NCBI GenBank assembly: GCA_026014565.1
Contig: JAOZIB010000019.1
Location: 1,782 to 42,225 of the forward strand
Direction of reading: 5' to 3'
Origin: Candidatus Bathyarchaeum sp.
GTDB taxonomy: Archaea > Thermoproteota > Bathyarchaeia > Bathyarchaeales > Bathyarchaeaceae
Length of the DNA: 40,444 nt
A program made the position numbers and the translations under genes. Below the pieces are notes generated by a model. The model worked only from the letters and a program-made list of their open reading frames with translations. It did no database searches and had not been told where the DNA came from. Positions 23,772-31,878 of the stretch are shown here, in pieces; within the stretch, counting starts at the first letter, position 1; each line of letters begins with the position of its first letter.

Positions 23772-25289
23772 TTGAAAACAAAAAACGGAGATTACATACG
23801 AATCTTTGATACCACCCTGCGAGATGGCGAGCAAACGCCAGGAGTTTCTTTAACTACTGAAGAAAAACTGGAAATTGCTCTTCAACTTGACAAACTAGGC
23901 GTGGACACCATCGAAGCTGGAACTCCAATCAGCTCTGAAGGTGAACGGCGAGCAACTAAAGAAATCGCAAAAGCAGGATTAACTGCAGAAGTTTGTGGTT
24001 TGGCTCGTAGCAAACGCAAAGACATCGACATAGCAATAGACTGTGGAGTTGATGCGGTTCATACTTTTATTTCGACTTCTGCGGTTCAAATGAAGTATGC
24101 CGTAAACATGACTCCAGAACAAGTTTTGGCTAGTTCCATTGACTCTATAGAGTACATCAAGAGTCATGGCTTAGTCTGTGAGTATTCTCCCATGGATGCT
24201 TCAAGAACCGACATCGAGTTTCTGAAAAAAGTTTGCAAAGCCGCAGAAGAAGCAGGAGCCGACAGAATCAACATCCCTGACACTGTAGGTATAATGATTC
24301 CTACTACAATGCGGCAACTAATTCAACAAGTAACAAGCACAGTAAAAATCCCAATCAGCGTCCACTGCCACAACGACTTTGGAATGGCAGTTGCAAACTC
24401 CTTAGCAGGAGTTGAAGGCAGAGCCTCCCAAGTTCACGTAGCCGTTAATGGATTAGGAGAACGAGCAGGAAACGCAGCCCTAGAAGAAATCGTTGTTGCC
24501 CTGAACCTGATTTACAACAAGAAAACCGGAATCAACCCCCAACAGTTGTACGAAACTTCACGACTAGTTTCTCGGTTGTCTGGAATGCAAATCCAAGCCA
24601 ACAAGGCCATAGTCGGAGAAAACGCATTCTCCCACGAGTCAGGCATCCACACCCGAGGGGTAACTGTTGCTCCTTCGACATTTGAGCCAATTCAGCCCGA
24701 ATTTGTTGGACGAAAACGAAAACTAGTTGCAGGAAAACTAGCTGGAACCAGTGGAATACGAGCAGAACTAGAAGAATCAGGCTTAACCCCAACAAAGGAA
24801 CAATTAAATGAGGTCGTAAAAGCAGTCAAAGACCTCGGCGACAAAGGCAAAAAACTCACTGACGCAGACGTATTAGCTATTGCGCGCTCAGTTATGGGCA
24901 AAGTCGTTAAAGAAAAACGAATTGTCGACTTGGCTGGGTTTTCAGTGGTAACTGGAATGAACGTTATCCCAACCGCTTCAGTTAGTTTGGTTTTGGACGG
25001 CAAAGAATACGTAGCTTCAGAAACTGGTTTTGGTCCAGTTGATGCAGTAATTAAGGCAGTTCAAAAACTCACCTCCCCCTTAGCCAATGTTCACCTCAAA
25101 GAATACAGAATAGAAGCAACCACTGGCGGTTCAGATGCTATCGGTGAAGTGTTAATCAAAGTTGAAGACAAAGATGGCAACGTAGTTTCTTCCCGTGCAA
25201 GTAACGAAGACATAGTAATGGCAAGTGTTGAAGCAATGATAGAAGGCATCAACAAGAGCCTTCTCAAAAGCCGAAACCACAAACAATAA
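23772..25289 (+). CDS. leuA: 2-isopropylmalate synthase
   Basis: Commits 2-oxoisovalerate to leucine by condensation with acetyl-CoA. The N-terminal TIM barrel shows FDTTLRDGEQTPG, the metal-binding HCHNDFGMAVANS and NGLGERAGNAALEE. The C-terminal LeuA allosteric domain (about residues 380-500, VTGMNVIPTASVSLVLDGKE then TETGFGPVDAVIKA-type sequence) implies leucine feedback control and argues against citramalate-only function, though CimA enzymes also carry it. About 505 residues. TTG 23772 (LKTKNGDY) follows GGGGGAA closely; TTG 23757 is the alternative. Last gene of the operon. Confidence 0.92.
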   Translation: MKTKNGDYIRIFDTTLRDGEQTPGVSLTTEEKLEIALQLDKLGVDTIEAGTPISSEGERRATKEIAKAGLTAEVCGLARSKRKDIDIAIDCGVDAVHTFISTSAVQMKYAVNMTPEQVLASSIDSIEYIKSHGLVCEYSPMDASRTDIEFLKKVCKAAEEAGADRINIPDTVGIMIPTTMRQLIQQVTSTVKIPISVHCHNDFGMAVANSLAGVEGRASQVHVAVNGLGERAGNAALEEIVVALNLIYNKKTGINPQQLYETSRLVSRLSGMQIQANKAIVGENAFSHESGIHTRGVTVAPSTFEPIQPEFVGRKRKLVAGKLAGTSGIRAELEESGLTPTKEQLNEVVKAVKDLGDKGKKLTDADVLAIARSVMGKVVKEKRIVDLAGFSVVTGMNVIPTASVSLVLDGKEYVASETGFGPVDAVIKAVQKLTSPLANVHLKEYRIEATTGGSDAIGEVLIKVEDKDGNVVSSRASNEDIVMASVEAMIEGINKSLLKSRNHKQ

Positions 25290-25308
25290 CCCAAACTCTT
25301 ACGGTTAG

Positions 25309-25419
25309 CAGAATATTCTGATTTTTCTGTGAGTTAGGTTGTCGCCTTAAGGCTTTTAAAATACTTGTAAACATAATGGTGCTATTACTGAAAATATTCA
25401 AAAGATGAATATTATTCAT
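25309..25419 (+). promoter_or_regulatory. Intergenic palindromes before the surface acyltransferase gene
   Basis: Three perfect palindromes in 110 nt: CAGAATATTCTG (25309-25320), GCCTTAAGGC (about 25343-25352) and ATGAATATTATTCAT (25405-25419). A TATA-like CTTTTAAAATAC (25352-25363) predicts transcription start near 25382, so the last palindrome would be in the leader. They may be leuA termination and acyltransferase control sites. Confidence 0.35.
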
Positions 25420-25471
25420 AAGAGAAAAGTAGCTGAACTGTTTTGGCTCTGGCTCTGAGAGGTAGTTAAGT

Positions 25472-26590
25472 TTGGAAGAGCAACAAAATCAAGTTAAAGA
25501 ACGCAAATTTAATGTTGACTTTATCCGAACAGTAGCTATCATATTGGTTCTTTTTTTACATACTTCTGGTCGGTGGTTAATAACCAGCTACGAGCTAAAT
25601 CAATTCACATTATCCGAATTTTTAGGCTGGACCATTGTCGACATTTACCAAAGTATCGGCGTAATCGGCACACCCTTATTTGTATTGGTTAGTGGTGCCC
25701 TTTTACTTAAACCTGGAAAAACTGAAAGCCTCAGCATTTTTTTTAAAAAACGATGGAACAGAATCGGGGGGCCCTTCTTTTTTTGGAGTGCAATCTATTT
25801 TGTTTGGGTCTTTGCAGTCTTAAACAAGCCTTTCAGCATCGAAGCTGTGGTTCAAGGTTTACTGAATGGTCCTTACACTCAGTTTTGGTACATCTACGTC
25901 CTGGTTGGACTTTACCTTTGGACCCCAATCTTACGTATATTCCTCAATCACGCCGACCGTAATCACATCAAATATTTTATAATTCTATGGTTTATTGGCG
26001 CTTCTCTTATACCCCTTTTTGATTTGTTAACAATTTTCCAAATCCACAGGCACGTTTTCACAGTAACTGGGTTTGTGGGATATTTTGTTTTAGGGTCATA
26101 TCTCACAACAGTGAAAATCCGCGTTTCAACTGTCTTTAAACTACTGCTTGCTGGAATCGCCTTAACCGCCATTGGTACATATTTGATGGCTGCTACTGGA
26201 GGGGGACAAGAAATGTATTTTTTCCAAGAATACCTCAGTCCAACTGTGATTTTATCCGTGTCAATGGTGTTTTTGTTGTTGCTTCAAGTCAAGTCTCCTT
26301 CAGTTCATAACCAAAACGGATCTTCTAACCTCAACAAACTTGTTACCCTAATTGGACAGAATACGTTAGCACTCTATCTTATTCATGTGCTGATTCTCGA
26401 ATCATTTCAAAATGGCTATTTCTTTTTTGCAATTAACCGTGATACCTTAAATCCAATTGTTGAGGTTCCAGTATTGACAGTGCTTGTTTTGTTTGTTTCT
26501 TTGGCAATAATTCTTTTACTCAAAAAAATACCATACTTAAACAAACTAATTGGATGCACCCTAGACTCCAAGGACAAAAACAAAAAATGA
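25472..26590 (+). CDS. Membrane acyltransferase, acyltransferase-3 family (OafA/NodX-like)
   Basis: A 372-residue integral membrane protein with about ten hydrophobic segments. The N-terminal FIRTVAIILVLFLHTSGRW carries the family's conserved Arg and His; GTPLFVLVSGALLL, FFFWSAIYFVW and QFWYIYVLVGLYLWTPILR are further family marks. Such proteins O-acetylate surface polysaccharides from acetyl-CoA. TTG 25472 has GAGAGGTAG upstream. Its stop overlaps the ATG of an exported SGNH esterase (ATGA at 26587-26590), a pairing like the fused OafA acyltransferase-SGNH enzymes. Confidence 0.87.
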   Translation: MEEQQNQVKERKFNVDFIRTVAIILVLFLHTSGRWLITSYELNQFTLSEFLGWTIVDIYQSIGVIGTPLFVLVSGALLLKPGKTESLSIFFKKRWNRIGGPFFFWSAIYFVWVFAVLNKPFSIEAVVQGLLNGPYTQFWYIYVLVGLYLWTPILRIFLNHADRNHIKYFIILWFIGASLIPLFDLLTIFQIHRHVFTVTGFVGYFVLGSYLTTVKIRVSTVFKLLLAGIALTAIGTYLMAATGGGQEMYFFQEYLSPTVILSVSMVFLLLLQVKSPSVHNQNGSSNLNKLVTLIGQNTLALYLIHVLILESFQNGYFFFAINRDTLNPIVEVPVLTVLVLFVSLAIILLLKKIPYLNKLIGCTLDSKDKNKK

Positions 26591-27258
26591 ACAAACAAAA
26601 ATTGCAGTTACTTGCTGTTGGAACAATCATTCTAATTGCTTCTTTTTTAGTGGCAGAACTTTTCATTTTGAATGCAGGAAACAAACAAGCAACACCAGAG
26701 GCAATAAAAGTGGCATGCGTCGGCGATAGTTTAACTCAAAATACTGTGTACCCTTTGATGCTTTGGATTGAGCTTGGCTTTGAAGCTTATAATGTTCAAA
26801 ACTTTGGGGTTGGTTCAACGACGGTTTCTCTTGAGTCTGAAACGCCGTATATGGTTACTCCTACTTTTCAGGAGGCCTTGGATTTCCAGCCTGATATTGT
26901 AATTCTTATGATGGGCACCAATGATGCCCAGCCCAGCCTTTTCCAGTTTAACACAACTTTTGTTCCTGATTACTTGGAATTAGTAAATGCGTTTCAGTCC
27001 CTTTCATCTGATCCAGAAATATGGATCGTTTTGCCTCCCCCAATTTTTGGGGATAAAGGAGGAACCATAAGCCCTGAGTACTATGCACAAACCATTATTC
27101 CTCTAATCAAAGAAGTTGCAACCCAGACTGATCTGCCAACAGTTGATGTTTACTCTGCCTTGTTAGACGCTTCAGAACATTTTCCTGACGGATTGCATCC
27201 CAACAGTGAAGGTGGAAAACTAATCGCTGACGTGATATACGAGAGCATTCCTTGGTAG
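26587..27258 (+). CDS. Membrane-anchored SGNH/GDSL hydrolase
   Basis: A 223-residue protein with an N-terminal signal anchor (about residues 7-28) and an extracellular SGNH domain. Block I is VACVGDSLTQN with nucleophile Ser48, block III MMGTNDAQ with the oxyanion Asn, and block V DGLHPNSEGG with the catalytic Asp and His. It likely transfers or removes ester groups on surface glycans. The start is set at ATG 26587, overlapping the acyltransferase stop; the open frame reaches back to 26554 inside that gene but lacks a start site there. GTTTTGTT-ATGA-AACAAAAC (27269-27288) after the stop is a terminator-like hairpin. Confidence 0.9.
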   Translation: MNKQKLQLLAVGTIILIASFLVAELFILNAGNKQATPEAIKVACVGDSLTQNTVYPLMLWIELGFEAYNVQNFGVGSTTVSLESETPYMVTPTFQEALDFQPDIVILMMGTNDAQPSLFQFNTTFVPDYLELVNAFQSLSSDPEIWIVLPPPIFGDKGGTISPEYYAQTIIPLIKEVATQTDLPTVDVYSALLDASEHFPDGLHPNSEGGKLIADVIYESIPW

Positions 27259-27347
27259 TTATCCAAATGTTTTGTTATGAAACAAAACCAAATTGTTGCT
27301 TAAACAAACGAAAAATCTAAGTCCACATGCTAAAATAATACGAACCT

Positions 27348-27854
27348 ATGCCGTTTACGCCGTTTCATTTGGGTCCTAGTTTGTTTTTTGGTTTGCTATT
27401 TCTTAGTTTTCTTGATTTTCCAACTTTTCTTATTGCTAACGTGATTGTTGACATTGAACCCTTTCTGATTTTGGTTTTTCAGTTGCCATATCCGTTGCAT
27501 GGATTTTTTCATTCATTACTTGGTGGAACTTTAGTTGCGGTGCCGCTTGCCCTTGTAATGCACAAGATACGAAACAAACTAACTCCGTTACTCTCATTTT
27601 TCAAGATAAAACAACAAATTTCTTTCAAAAAAATCCTAGTTGCAGCATTATCGGGTGTTTACTTGCACATAGTGTTAGATTCACGAAGTTACCTTGACAT
27701 TCAACCGTTTTTTCCGTCATCATATAATCCGTTTCTAAGTACTGGCTTCTTAGCTGGATTAGATTCATACATTTTTTGTATATGGAGTTTTTTTGGTGCA
27801 ATAATCTTGTATGGTGCTAAATTGCTATTAATCTGGAAAAACAATCTAAAATAG
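27348..27854 (+). CDS. Membrane-bound metal-dependent hydrolase-like protein (YdjM/DUF457 type)
   Basis: A 168-residue membrane protein with about four helices. The N-terminal MPFTPFHLGPSLFFGLLF, then IVDIEPF, HGFFHSLLGG and HIVLDS supply the scattered His and Asp residues typical of YdjM-like (DUF457) proteins, which are presumed membrane metal-dependent hydrolases. True activity is unproven for the family. ATG 27348 has no clear ribosome-binding site. It is convergent with the 93-residue membrane gene (9 nt apart). Confidence 0.75.
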   Translation: MPFTPFHLGPSLFFGLLFLSFLDFPTFLIANVIVDIEPFLILVFQLPYPLHGFFHSLLGGTLVAVPLALVMHKIRNKLTPLLSFFKIKQQISFKKILVAALSGVYLHIVLDSRSYLDIQPFFPSSYNPFLSTGFLAGLDSYIFCIWSFFGAIILYGAKLLLIWKNNLK

Positions 27855-27863
27855 AGTCTTTGT

Positions 27864-28145
27864 TCAGTCCACAAAAATCAACTTTTTGAGTGAGCGGTTT
27901 TGTTTCCAAACATAGATGATAATCAGAGCAATCACAGCAAAGAATGCAGCTGTTAACAGATAATCTGGAATATATTGAGATGCAAAAAGTTTTGTCTTAA
28001 CTAAATATGAATAATCTTCAGCCTGTGAAGAATTAATGTAAAATCTTATCGCATTGACTATTATGACAATCAGAAAACCTATCCCTGCAATGTTAAGCAC
28101 AAACAAAAAACTCAGTGACACTGTTTGGAACGATTTTGAGTCCAT
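27864..28145 (-). CDS. Two-helix membrane protein, function unknown
   Basis: A 93-residue protein with hydrophobic segments at about residues 9-32 and 59-80 flanking a polar extracellular or cytosolic loop (INSSQAEDYSYLVKTKLF), and a basic C-terminus (KQNRSLKKLIFVD). No family recognised. It begins 43 nt after the GT39-type gene on the same strand, so it is probably co-transcribed and may act with it in the membrane. Confidence 0.6.
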   Translation of the reverse strand: MDSKSFQTVSLSFLFVLNIAGIGFLIVIIVNAIRFYINSSQAEDYSYLVKTKLFASQYIPDYLLTAAFFAVIALIIIYVWKQNRSLKKLIFVD

Positions 28146-28188
28146 TTAATCAACTCATGTTGTTGTCTGTTAATCTTTTCTTTTATGT

Positions 28189-29784
28189 TTATGTTGAAAA
28201 CCTTATTAGAAATAGTCTGTGGGGCGAGGTTCCAAAGGTTTTTTCCAGTTCAAAATTTTCTAGGGCAACAGTTTTTTCTAATATGTCGTGGGCAGTCCAT
28301 TTTGAATGGAAATATGTGGTATTTGCGTTTTCATACAAGAACACATATTTTGTGCTCGTGTTTTTGCACTGCTCAATTAACTGGGTTTGGTTGAAGACGG
28401 GTTCGTAACTGTCAACTGCGTAGTCTGGGTAATACTCCATGCCTCTTTGTGATGATCCACCTGTTTTCAGGTAAAAGTAGACAGCGTCTGGGCTGAAAAA
28501 ATTCACTGCATACAAAACTATTGATATTTGGTTTGGGTCGGAATTTTCAACTGCATACTGGGCTGCCTCTTTAACGGGGATGTGAATGTTGTCTTTTTCT
28601 ATCCAGTAATTTGCGTTTTGTACGCTGTAACCTACTGCACTGAGCAACAACACCGCAAAAACAACTGCGACAAGTTTGTTTAGAAGGGGTTTGGATACTT
28701 TGATTTGAGTTCCTTGAACTTTTTGCTGTATTCTGTCAAATGTTAACAAAATCAAATCTGAGGCAGCAATGGCTATTATTGGAAACAGTGGAATGATATA
28801 TCTCCAGTTTCTGTTGGAAACAAAAAACGTGTACACCACGTAAACAACAACAAACCAGATTAACGAAAACTTGTCTTCAGGTTTTCTTCGCCATATCCAA
28901 TATCCTAAACCTAGAACCCCTAAGACAAAGATGGGCAACGAAATCGGGTGAAGGTCCATGTAGGGGTACGTCATTTCCACCATGTAAAATAACGGAAGTG
29001 GAAACCGTTCACCGTATTCCAGTCTTTCGACACTGCCTTCTTTTAGGGTGTACATCCATTGTTCCACCCTTTCTGAAGTGAAATTATTGTACGCAACAAA
29101 TAACCACGGCAAAATGACAACAGCTGCAATCAAAGCAACAAACAAAATTTTACGCATGTTGTATTTGACCTGTTTTTTTCGCAAAAAAAGAACACTAACA
29201 AGCATGACTGCCCCTGCGATTCCTACTTGGTATTTGGTCAAAAAACCTAAACCCAGTACTATTCCGCTTAGCATCAGATGTTTTTGGTTGTTGGTTTGGG
29301 TCCATAAAAAAAACAACAATAATGAAATGGAAAAAAAGAAAAGCAAAGCCGTTTCAAGTAACGCCAATCGGGAAACAAGAATGAAACCTGGCATGGATGC
29401 CAATAAAACACTTGAGATTAACGCGTTTTTTGGTCCGTAAAGCCTGTATGCGTATTCGAAAACAGCCCACACGGAAAGTATTCCAAACCCAAGGGAAACA
29501 AGTCTTACTGAAAACAGGCTTGAACCGATGATTGCGTATGTTACTGCTGTTATTACGTCAAATAATGGTGGATAATATGAGAACTGGATGTATTCTTGGA
29601 ATTCTCCTCGACGTAACAGTAGCCCGCTGACAAAGTGTTGGGTTTCGTCCCATTGGACTAGGGCGTAATCTATGTTCAAGGCTAAAATGGTGAAGTAAAC
29701 AACCAAAAACAACACAAGAATTAAACGCCATTTATTGAAATACTGGGCAAGGCTTGTGCGTGCAGAGCTCAGTCGGAGAATCAT
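28189..29784 (-). CDS. GT-C glycosyltransferase, family 39/ArnT-PMT-like
   Basis: A 531-residue membrane protein with 9-11 hydrophobic helices followed by an extracytosolic C-terminal domain (about 400-531). The first loop has DYALVQWDETQHFVSG, whose acidic residues fit the GT-C catalytic D/E motif. RLVSLGFGILSVWAVFEYAY and LGLGFLTKYQVGIAGAV are typical of GT39/PMT_2. These enzymes use polyprenyl-phosphate sugars to modify proteins or lipids, linking it to the cis-prenyltransferase in this window. ATG 29784 lies 85 nt downstream of the membrane HTH gene. Confidence 0.85.
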   Translation of the reverse strand: MILRLSSARTSLAQYFNKWRLILVLFLVVYFTILALNIDYALVQWDETQHFVSGLLLRRGEFQEYIQFSYYPPLFDVITAVTYAIIGSSLFSVRLVSLGFGILSVWAVFEYAYRLYGPKNALISSVLLASMPGFILVSRLALLETALLFFFSISLLLFFLWTQTNNQKHLMLSGIVLGLGFLTKYQVGIAGAVMLVSVLFLRKKQVKYNMRKILFVALIAAVVILPWLFVAYNNFTSERVEQWMYTLKEGSVERLEYGERFPLPLFYMVEMTYPYMDLHPISLPIFVLGVLGLGYWIWRRKPEDKFSLIWFVVVYVVYTFFVSNRNWRYIIPLFPIIAIAASDLILLTFDRIQQKVQGTQIKVSKPLLNKLVAVVFAVLLLSAVGYSVQNANYWIEKDNIHIPVKEAAQYAVENSDPNQISIVLYAVNFFSPDAVYFYLKTGGSSQRGMEYYPDYAVDSYEPVFNQTQLIEQCKNTSTKYVFLYENANTTYFHSKWTAHDILEKTVALENFELEKTFGTSPHRLFLIRFST

Positions 29785-29869
29785 TGAATCTGACCAATCC
29801 GGTTGTTGTTACCTTCAAATGCCTTGTATATTATATAAAAAAAGTGGCACAAACCGGATGTTAGATTCG

Positions 29870-30304
29870 TTACGTGTTGAGTTTTCTTCTTAGAATTATT
29901 CCCTCCACAAAAAACAAAAGCATGGCCACTGCAGTCATTGCTGTAAGAAACAGAAAACTTGTTTCAATGAATATCTCAGGAACAAAATAACTTAGGGCAA
30001 TAATTGCGAGTTCTGCACCGAATGCTCCCAAAAAAAAGAATGAGTAGAACATTAAGCGAGGAACAAGATTATGACCCACCCAAACGTGACCGCTGACTCC
30101 CGCTTTTTCTTTTAGTATGTAGTCACCGAACTCATTTTTTTCAAGCAAGCCCAGCAACTCAAGCTTTTGCAGGTGCCGGTGCGCCACGCTGGAGCTACTC
30201 AAATTTGCTCCTCGCATAACGTCCCTAGTTCCAACTGGCCTGTTTTCTTTAACTACGTATGCATAGACATTTAGTGTGTTGCCAGCAAGTTCCTTATTTG
30301 CCAT
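29870..30304 (-). CDS. Membrane-anchored winged-helix regulator, paralogue A
   Basis: A 144-residue protein with an N-terminal winged helix (TLNVYAYVVKENRPVGTRDV, then NLSSSSVAHRHLQKLELLG with the recognition helix, wing NEFGDYILKE) and two C-terminal membrane helices (about 73-95 and 105-130). It would bind DNA while held at the membrane. ATG 30304 has AGGTG 7 nt upstream and gives a 10-nt gap to the exported-protein gene before it; the frame opens at 30331 inside that gene. Clearly paralogous to the regulator at 31322 (same layout, near-identical recognition helix). Confidence 0.82.
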   Translation of the reverse strand: MANKELAGNTLNVYAYVVKENRPVGTRDVMRGANLSSSSVAHRHLQKLELLGLLEKNEFGDYILKEKAGVSGHVWVGHNLVPRLMFYSFFFLGAFGAELAIIALSYFVPEIFIETSFLFLTAMTAVAMLLFFVEGIILRRKLNT

Positions 30305-30314
30305 CACTGTGCAC

Positions 30315-31133
30315 CTAAGGTAGCGACTCATACGGAACTGGACGCAGCAAGTTTACTGTTGCAAGGTCTTCGTCAGGAATAAGGTCGTTGTACAGAAAGC
30401 CTTCTTCGCCGTATTTTTCTAGTTGTATTTGGTCGATAAGTTCGTTGTTTGTTAGAGTAACTATTGTTGAATCTCCAGAGAAAGTAACCAATCCAACTCT
30501 GTAGACGCTTATGGTTATTGTTTCTGCAGCTCGAAGCACCTCAACTTCACGGTATGTGTTACTACCACCTATTGAGCCTGTTCCCGATCCACCCAATGGA
30601 AATACCGACCACGTCTCTGAAGTCCAGTCATCTTTCACCAAGCCGCCTCCACCACCACTGTGCATTGTGTCAAAGTTGTCGGTGTTAAACCATGATGTTC
30701 TGTTGAACTGGAACTCCTCAAGCAAATTGTGAGGATCAAAATCACTGTTGCCGTTTGTTCCAACAACAAAATATAGTGTTGAAAGGTATTCTTTGTTTGT
30801 GTTTACTTCTATTTGGTAGTATTCAAGTTGAGCATCAACTAACTGTTGGGTTGTAGTTTCAGCGACTACTGTGATGTTGAGGGGCATCGTGTGTCTTTCG
30901 CTGACAGAGTTTGTTTCGTTCAAGCCCGCTGTAAAGTTCATCATCTCAGGGTGAAGGATTGGGCCATTGAGGGTTTCCCAATAAGCATAGGGAATGTCAA
31001 TATTGAACCATGGTTCGGGTCCGGTGCTGGGTTGGGCTGTTGCAGACATCAAGAACGCCAAAGGAAAGACTGCGCTAACGCCGATAAGCAAGGCTGCAAT
31101 ACTGCATACTATCAATTTTTTTTCGGTTTTCAT
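30315..31133 (-). CDS. Exported protein of unknown function
   Basis: A 272-residue protein with a clear signal peptide (KKLIVCSIAALLIGVSAVFP, cleavage near ATAQP) and an extracytosolic domain rich in Asn, Thr and Gly with several N-x-S/T sequons and a polyglycine stretch (HSGGGGGLVKDDW near 160). No family recognised and no second membrane helix. It is co-directional with the membrane winged-helix regulator that starts 10 nt downstream, so the pair probably forms a sensor or target unit. A TATA-like GATTATAATTC region (31167-31178, minus strand) and the palindrome at 31184-31201 lie upstream. Confidence 0.75.
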   Translation of the reverse strand: MKTEKKLIVCSIAALLIGVSAVFPLAFLMSATAQPSTGPEPWFNIDIPYAYWETLNGPILHPEMMNFTAGLNETNSVSERHTMPLNITVVAETTTQQLVDAQLEYYQIEVNTNKEYLSTLYFVVGTNGNSDFDPHNLLEEFQFNRTSWFNTDNFDTMHSGGGGGLVKDDWTSETWSVFPLGGSGTGSIGGSNTYREVEVLRAAETITISVYRVGLVTFSGDSTIVTLTNNELIDQIQLEKYGEEGFLYNDLIPDEDLATVNLLRPVPYESLP

Positions 31134-31166
31134 GTTTTATCACACATGACTTTGATGGAAGAATAC

Positions 31167-31211
31167 GATTATAATTCTCCCCGAAGAACAAAATTGTTCT
31201 TGTCAAGAACA
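31167..31211. promoter_or_regulatory. Divergent control region with AAGAAC palindrome
   Basis: AAGAACAAAATTGTTCTT (31184-31201) is a perfect 8-bp inverted repeat with a 2-nt spacer, followed by a third half-site AAGAACA (31205-31211). It lies directly upstream of the TATA-like element (31168-31178) of the minus-strand exported-protein gene, between the two divergent loci. It is a candidate binding site for the winged-helix paralogues. Confidence 0.5.
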
Positions 31212-31321
31212 TCATAAAATATTCTATTCTCCTTGAAAACGTGTCATTTGATTCAATGCTATTTTTGATTAAATTTTTATTAAAAGCTTAGGTAACTATA
31301 CATCAGAGCAGGGAAGTTGTT

Positions 31322-31783
31322 TTGTCAGGAACCGGGACCGGTGGACTGGAAGGGGTTACCCTTAATGTTTACTTGTATGTGGTCAAAAAGGGCTCTGTTG
31401 GTCCCCGGGAAGTCATGCGAGGTGTAAACCTTAGCAGCCCAAGTGTGGCTTATCGTCATCTGCAAAAACTGGAAAATATGGCTTTAGTAACAAAAAACGA
31501 CATGGGTAACTATGTTGCAACAAAAAAAGTAAACATTCATGGGTATGTATGGATTGGCAGAAAAATTGTCCCAAATCCCTTGATTTATGCTGTCATCTTT
31601 TCTGTTGTGTTAATCAGTGAACTTGTTGTTTTCACAATCCATGTTCCCTTTGAAACTGAACAATTCACAACTTTCTTTTTGATTATAACCATAATAACCG
31701 TAGCAGCCTTGTTGTTGTTTTTAATTGAAGCTTGGAGAATGCACCGAAAAGTCAGAATCCGCAGACTCACAACAGCCGTATGA
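31322..31783 (+). CDS. Membrane-anchored winged-helix regulator, paralogue B
   Basis: A 153-residue protein built like the gene at 29870-30304: winged helix (TLNVYLYVVKKGSVGPREVM, recognition helix NLSSPSVAYRHLQKLENMA, wing NDMGNYVATKK), a conserved HGYVWIGRKIVPNP linker matching GHVWVGHNLVPR in the paralogue, two membrane helices (about 86-106 and 115-137) and a basic tail. TTG 31322 has GGGAAG upstream. Predicted TATA near 31276-31285. It precedes a surface LamG-like protein, as paralogue A goes with an exported protein. Confidence 0.82.
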   Translation: MSGTGTGGLEGVTLNVYLYVVKKGSVGPREVMRGVNLSSPSVAYRHLQKLENMALVTKNDMGNYVATKKVNIHGYVWIGRKIVPNPLIYAVIFSVVLISELVVFTIHVPFETEQFTTFFLIITIITVAALLLFLIEAWRMHRKVRIRRLTTAV

Positions 31784-31792
31784 GTTAAGTTT

Positions 31793-31825
31793 GTTCCGCT
31801 ATGGGAACGACCCTGTTCCGCAGGG
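31793..31825 (+). terminator. Paired small hairpins after the winged-helix gene
   Basis: GTTCC/GGAAC (31793-31797/31804-31808) and CCCTG/CAGGG (31811-31815/31821-31825) form two tandem 5-bp stems with short loops. They lie 10 nt after the regulator stop and just before a TATA-like TAATATATGC (31831-31840). They may end the upstream transcript; no U-run follows. Confidence 0.3.
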
Positions 31826-31878
31826 AGAGCTAATATATGCTTTTTTCATTGATTTCAAATGATAGTGAGGTGTGTTTC

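Noticed and set aside
23020-24795. Long reverse-strand open frames within leuB and leuA
   Set aside because: Shadows of the leu operon: no family motifs, and the plus-strand products are unambiguous.
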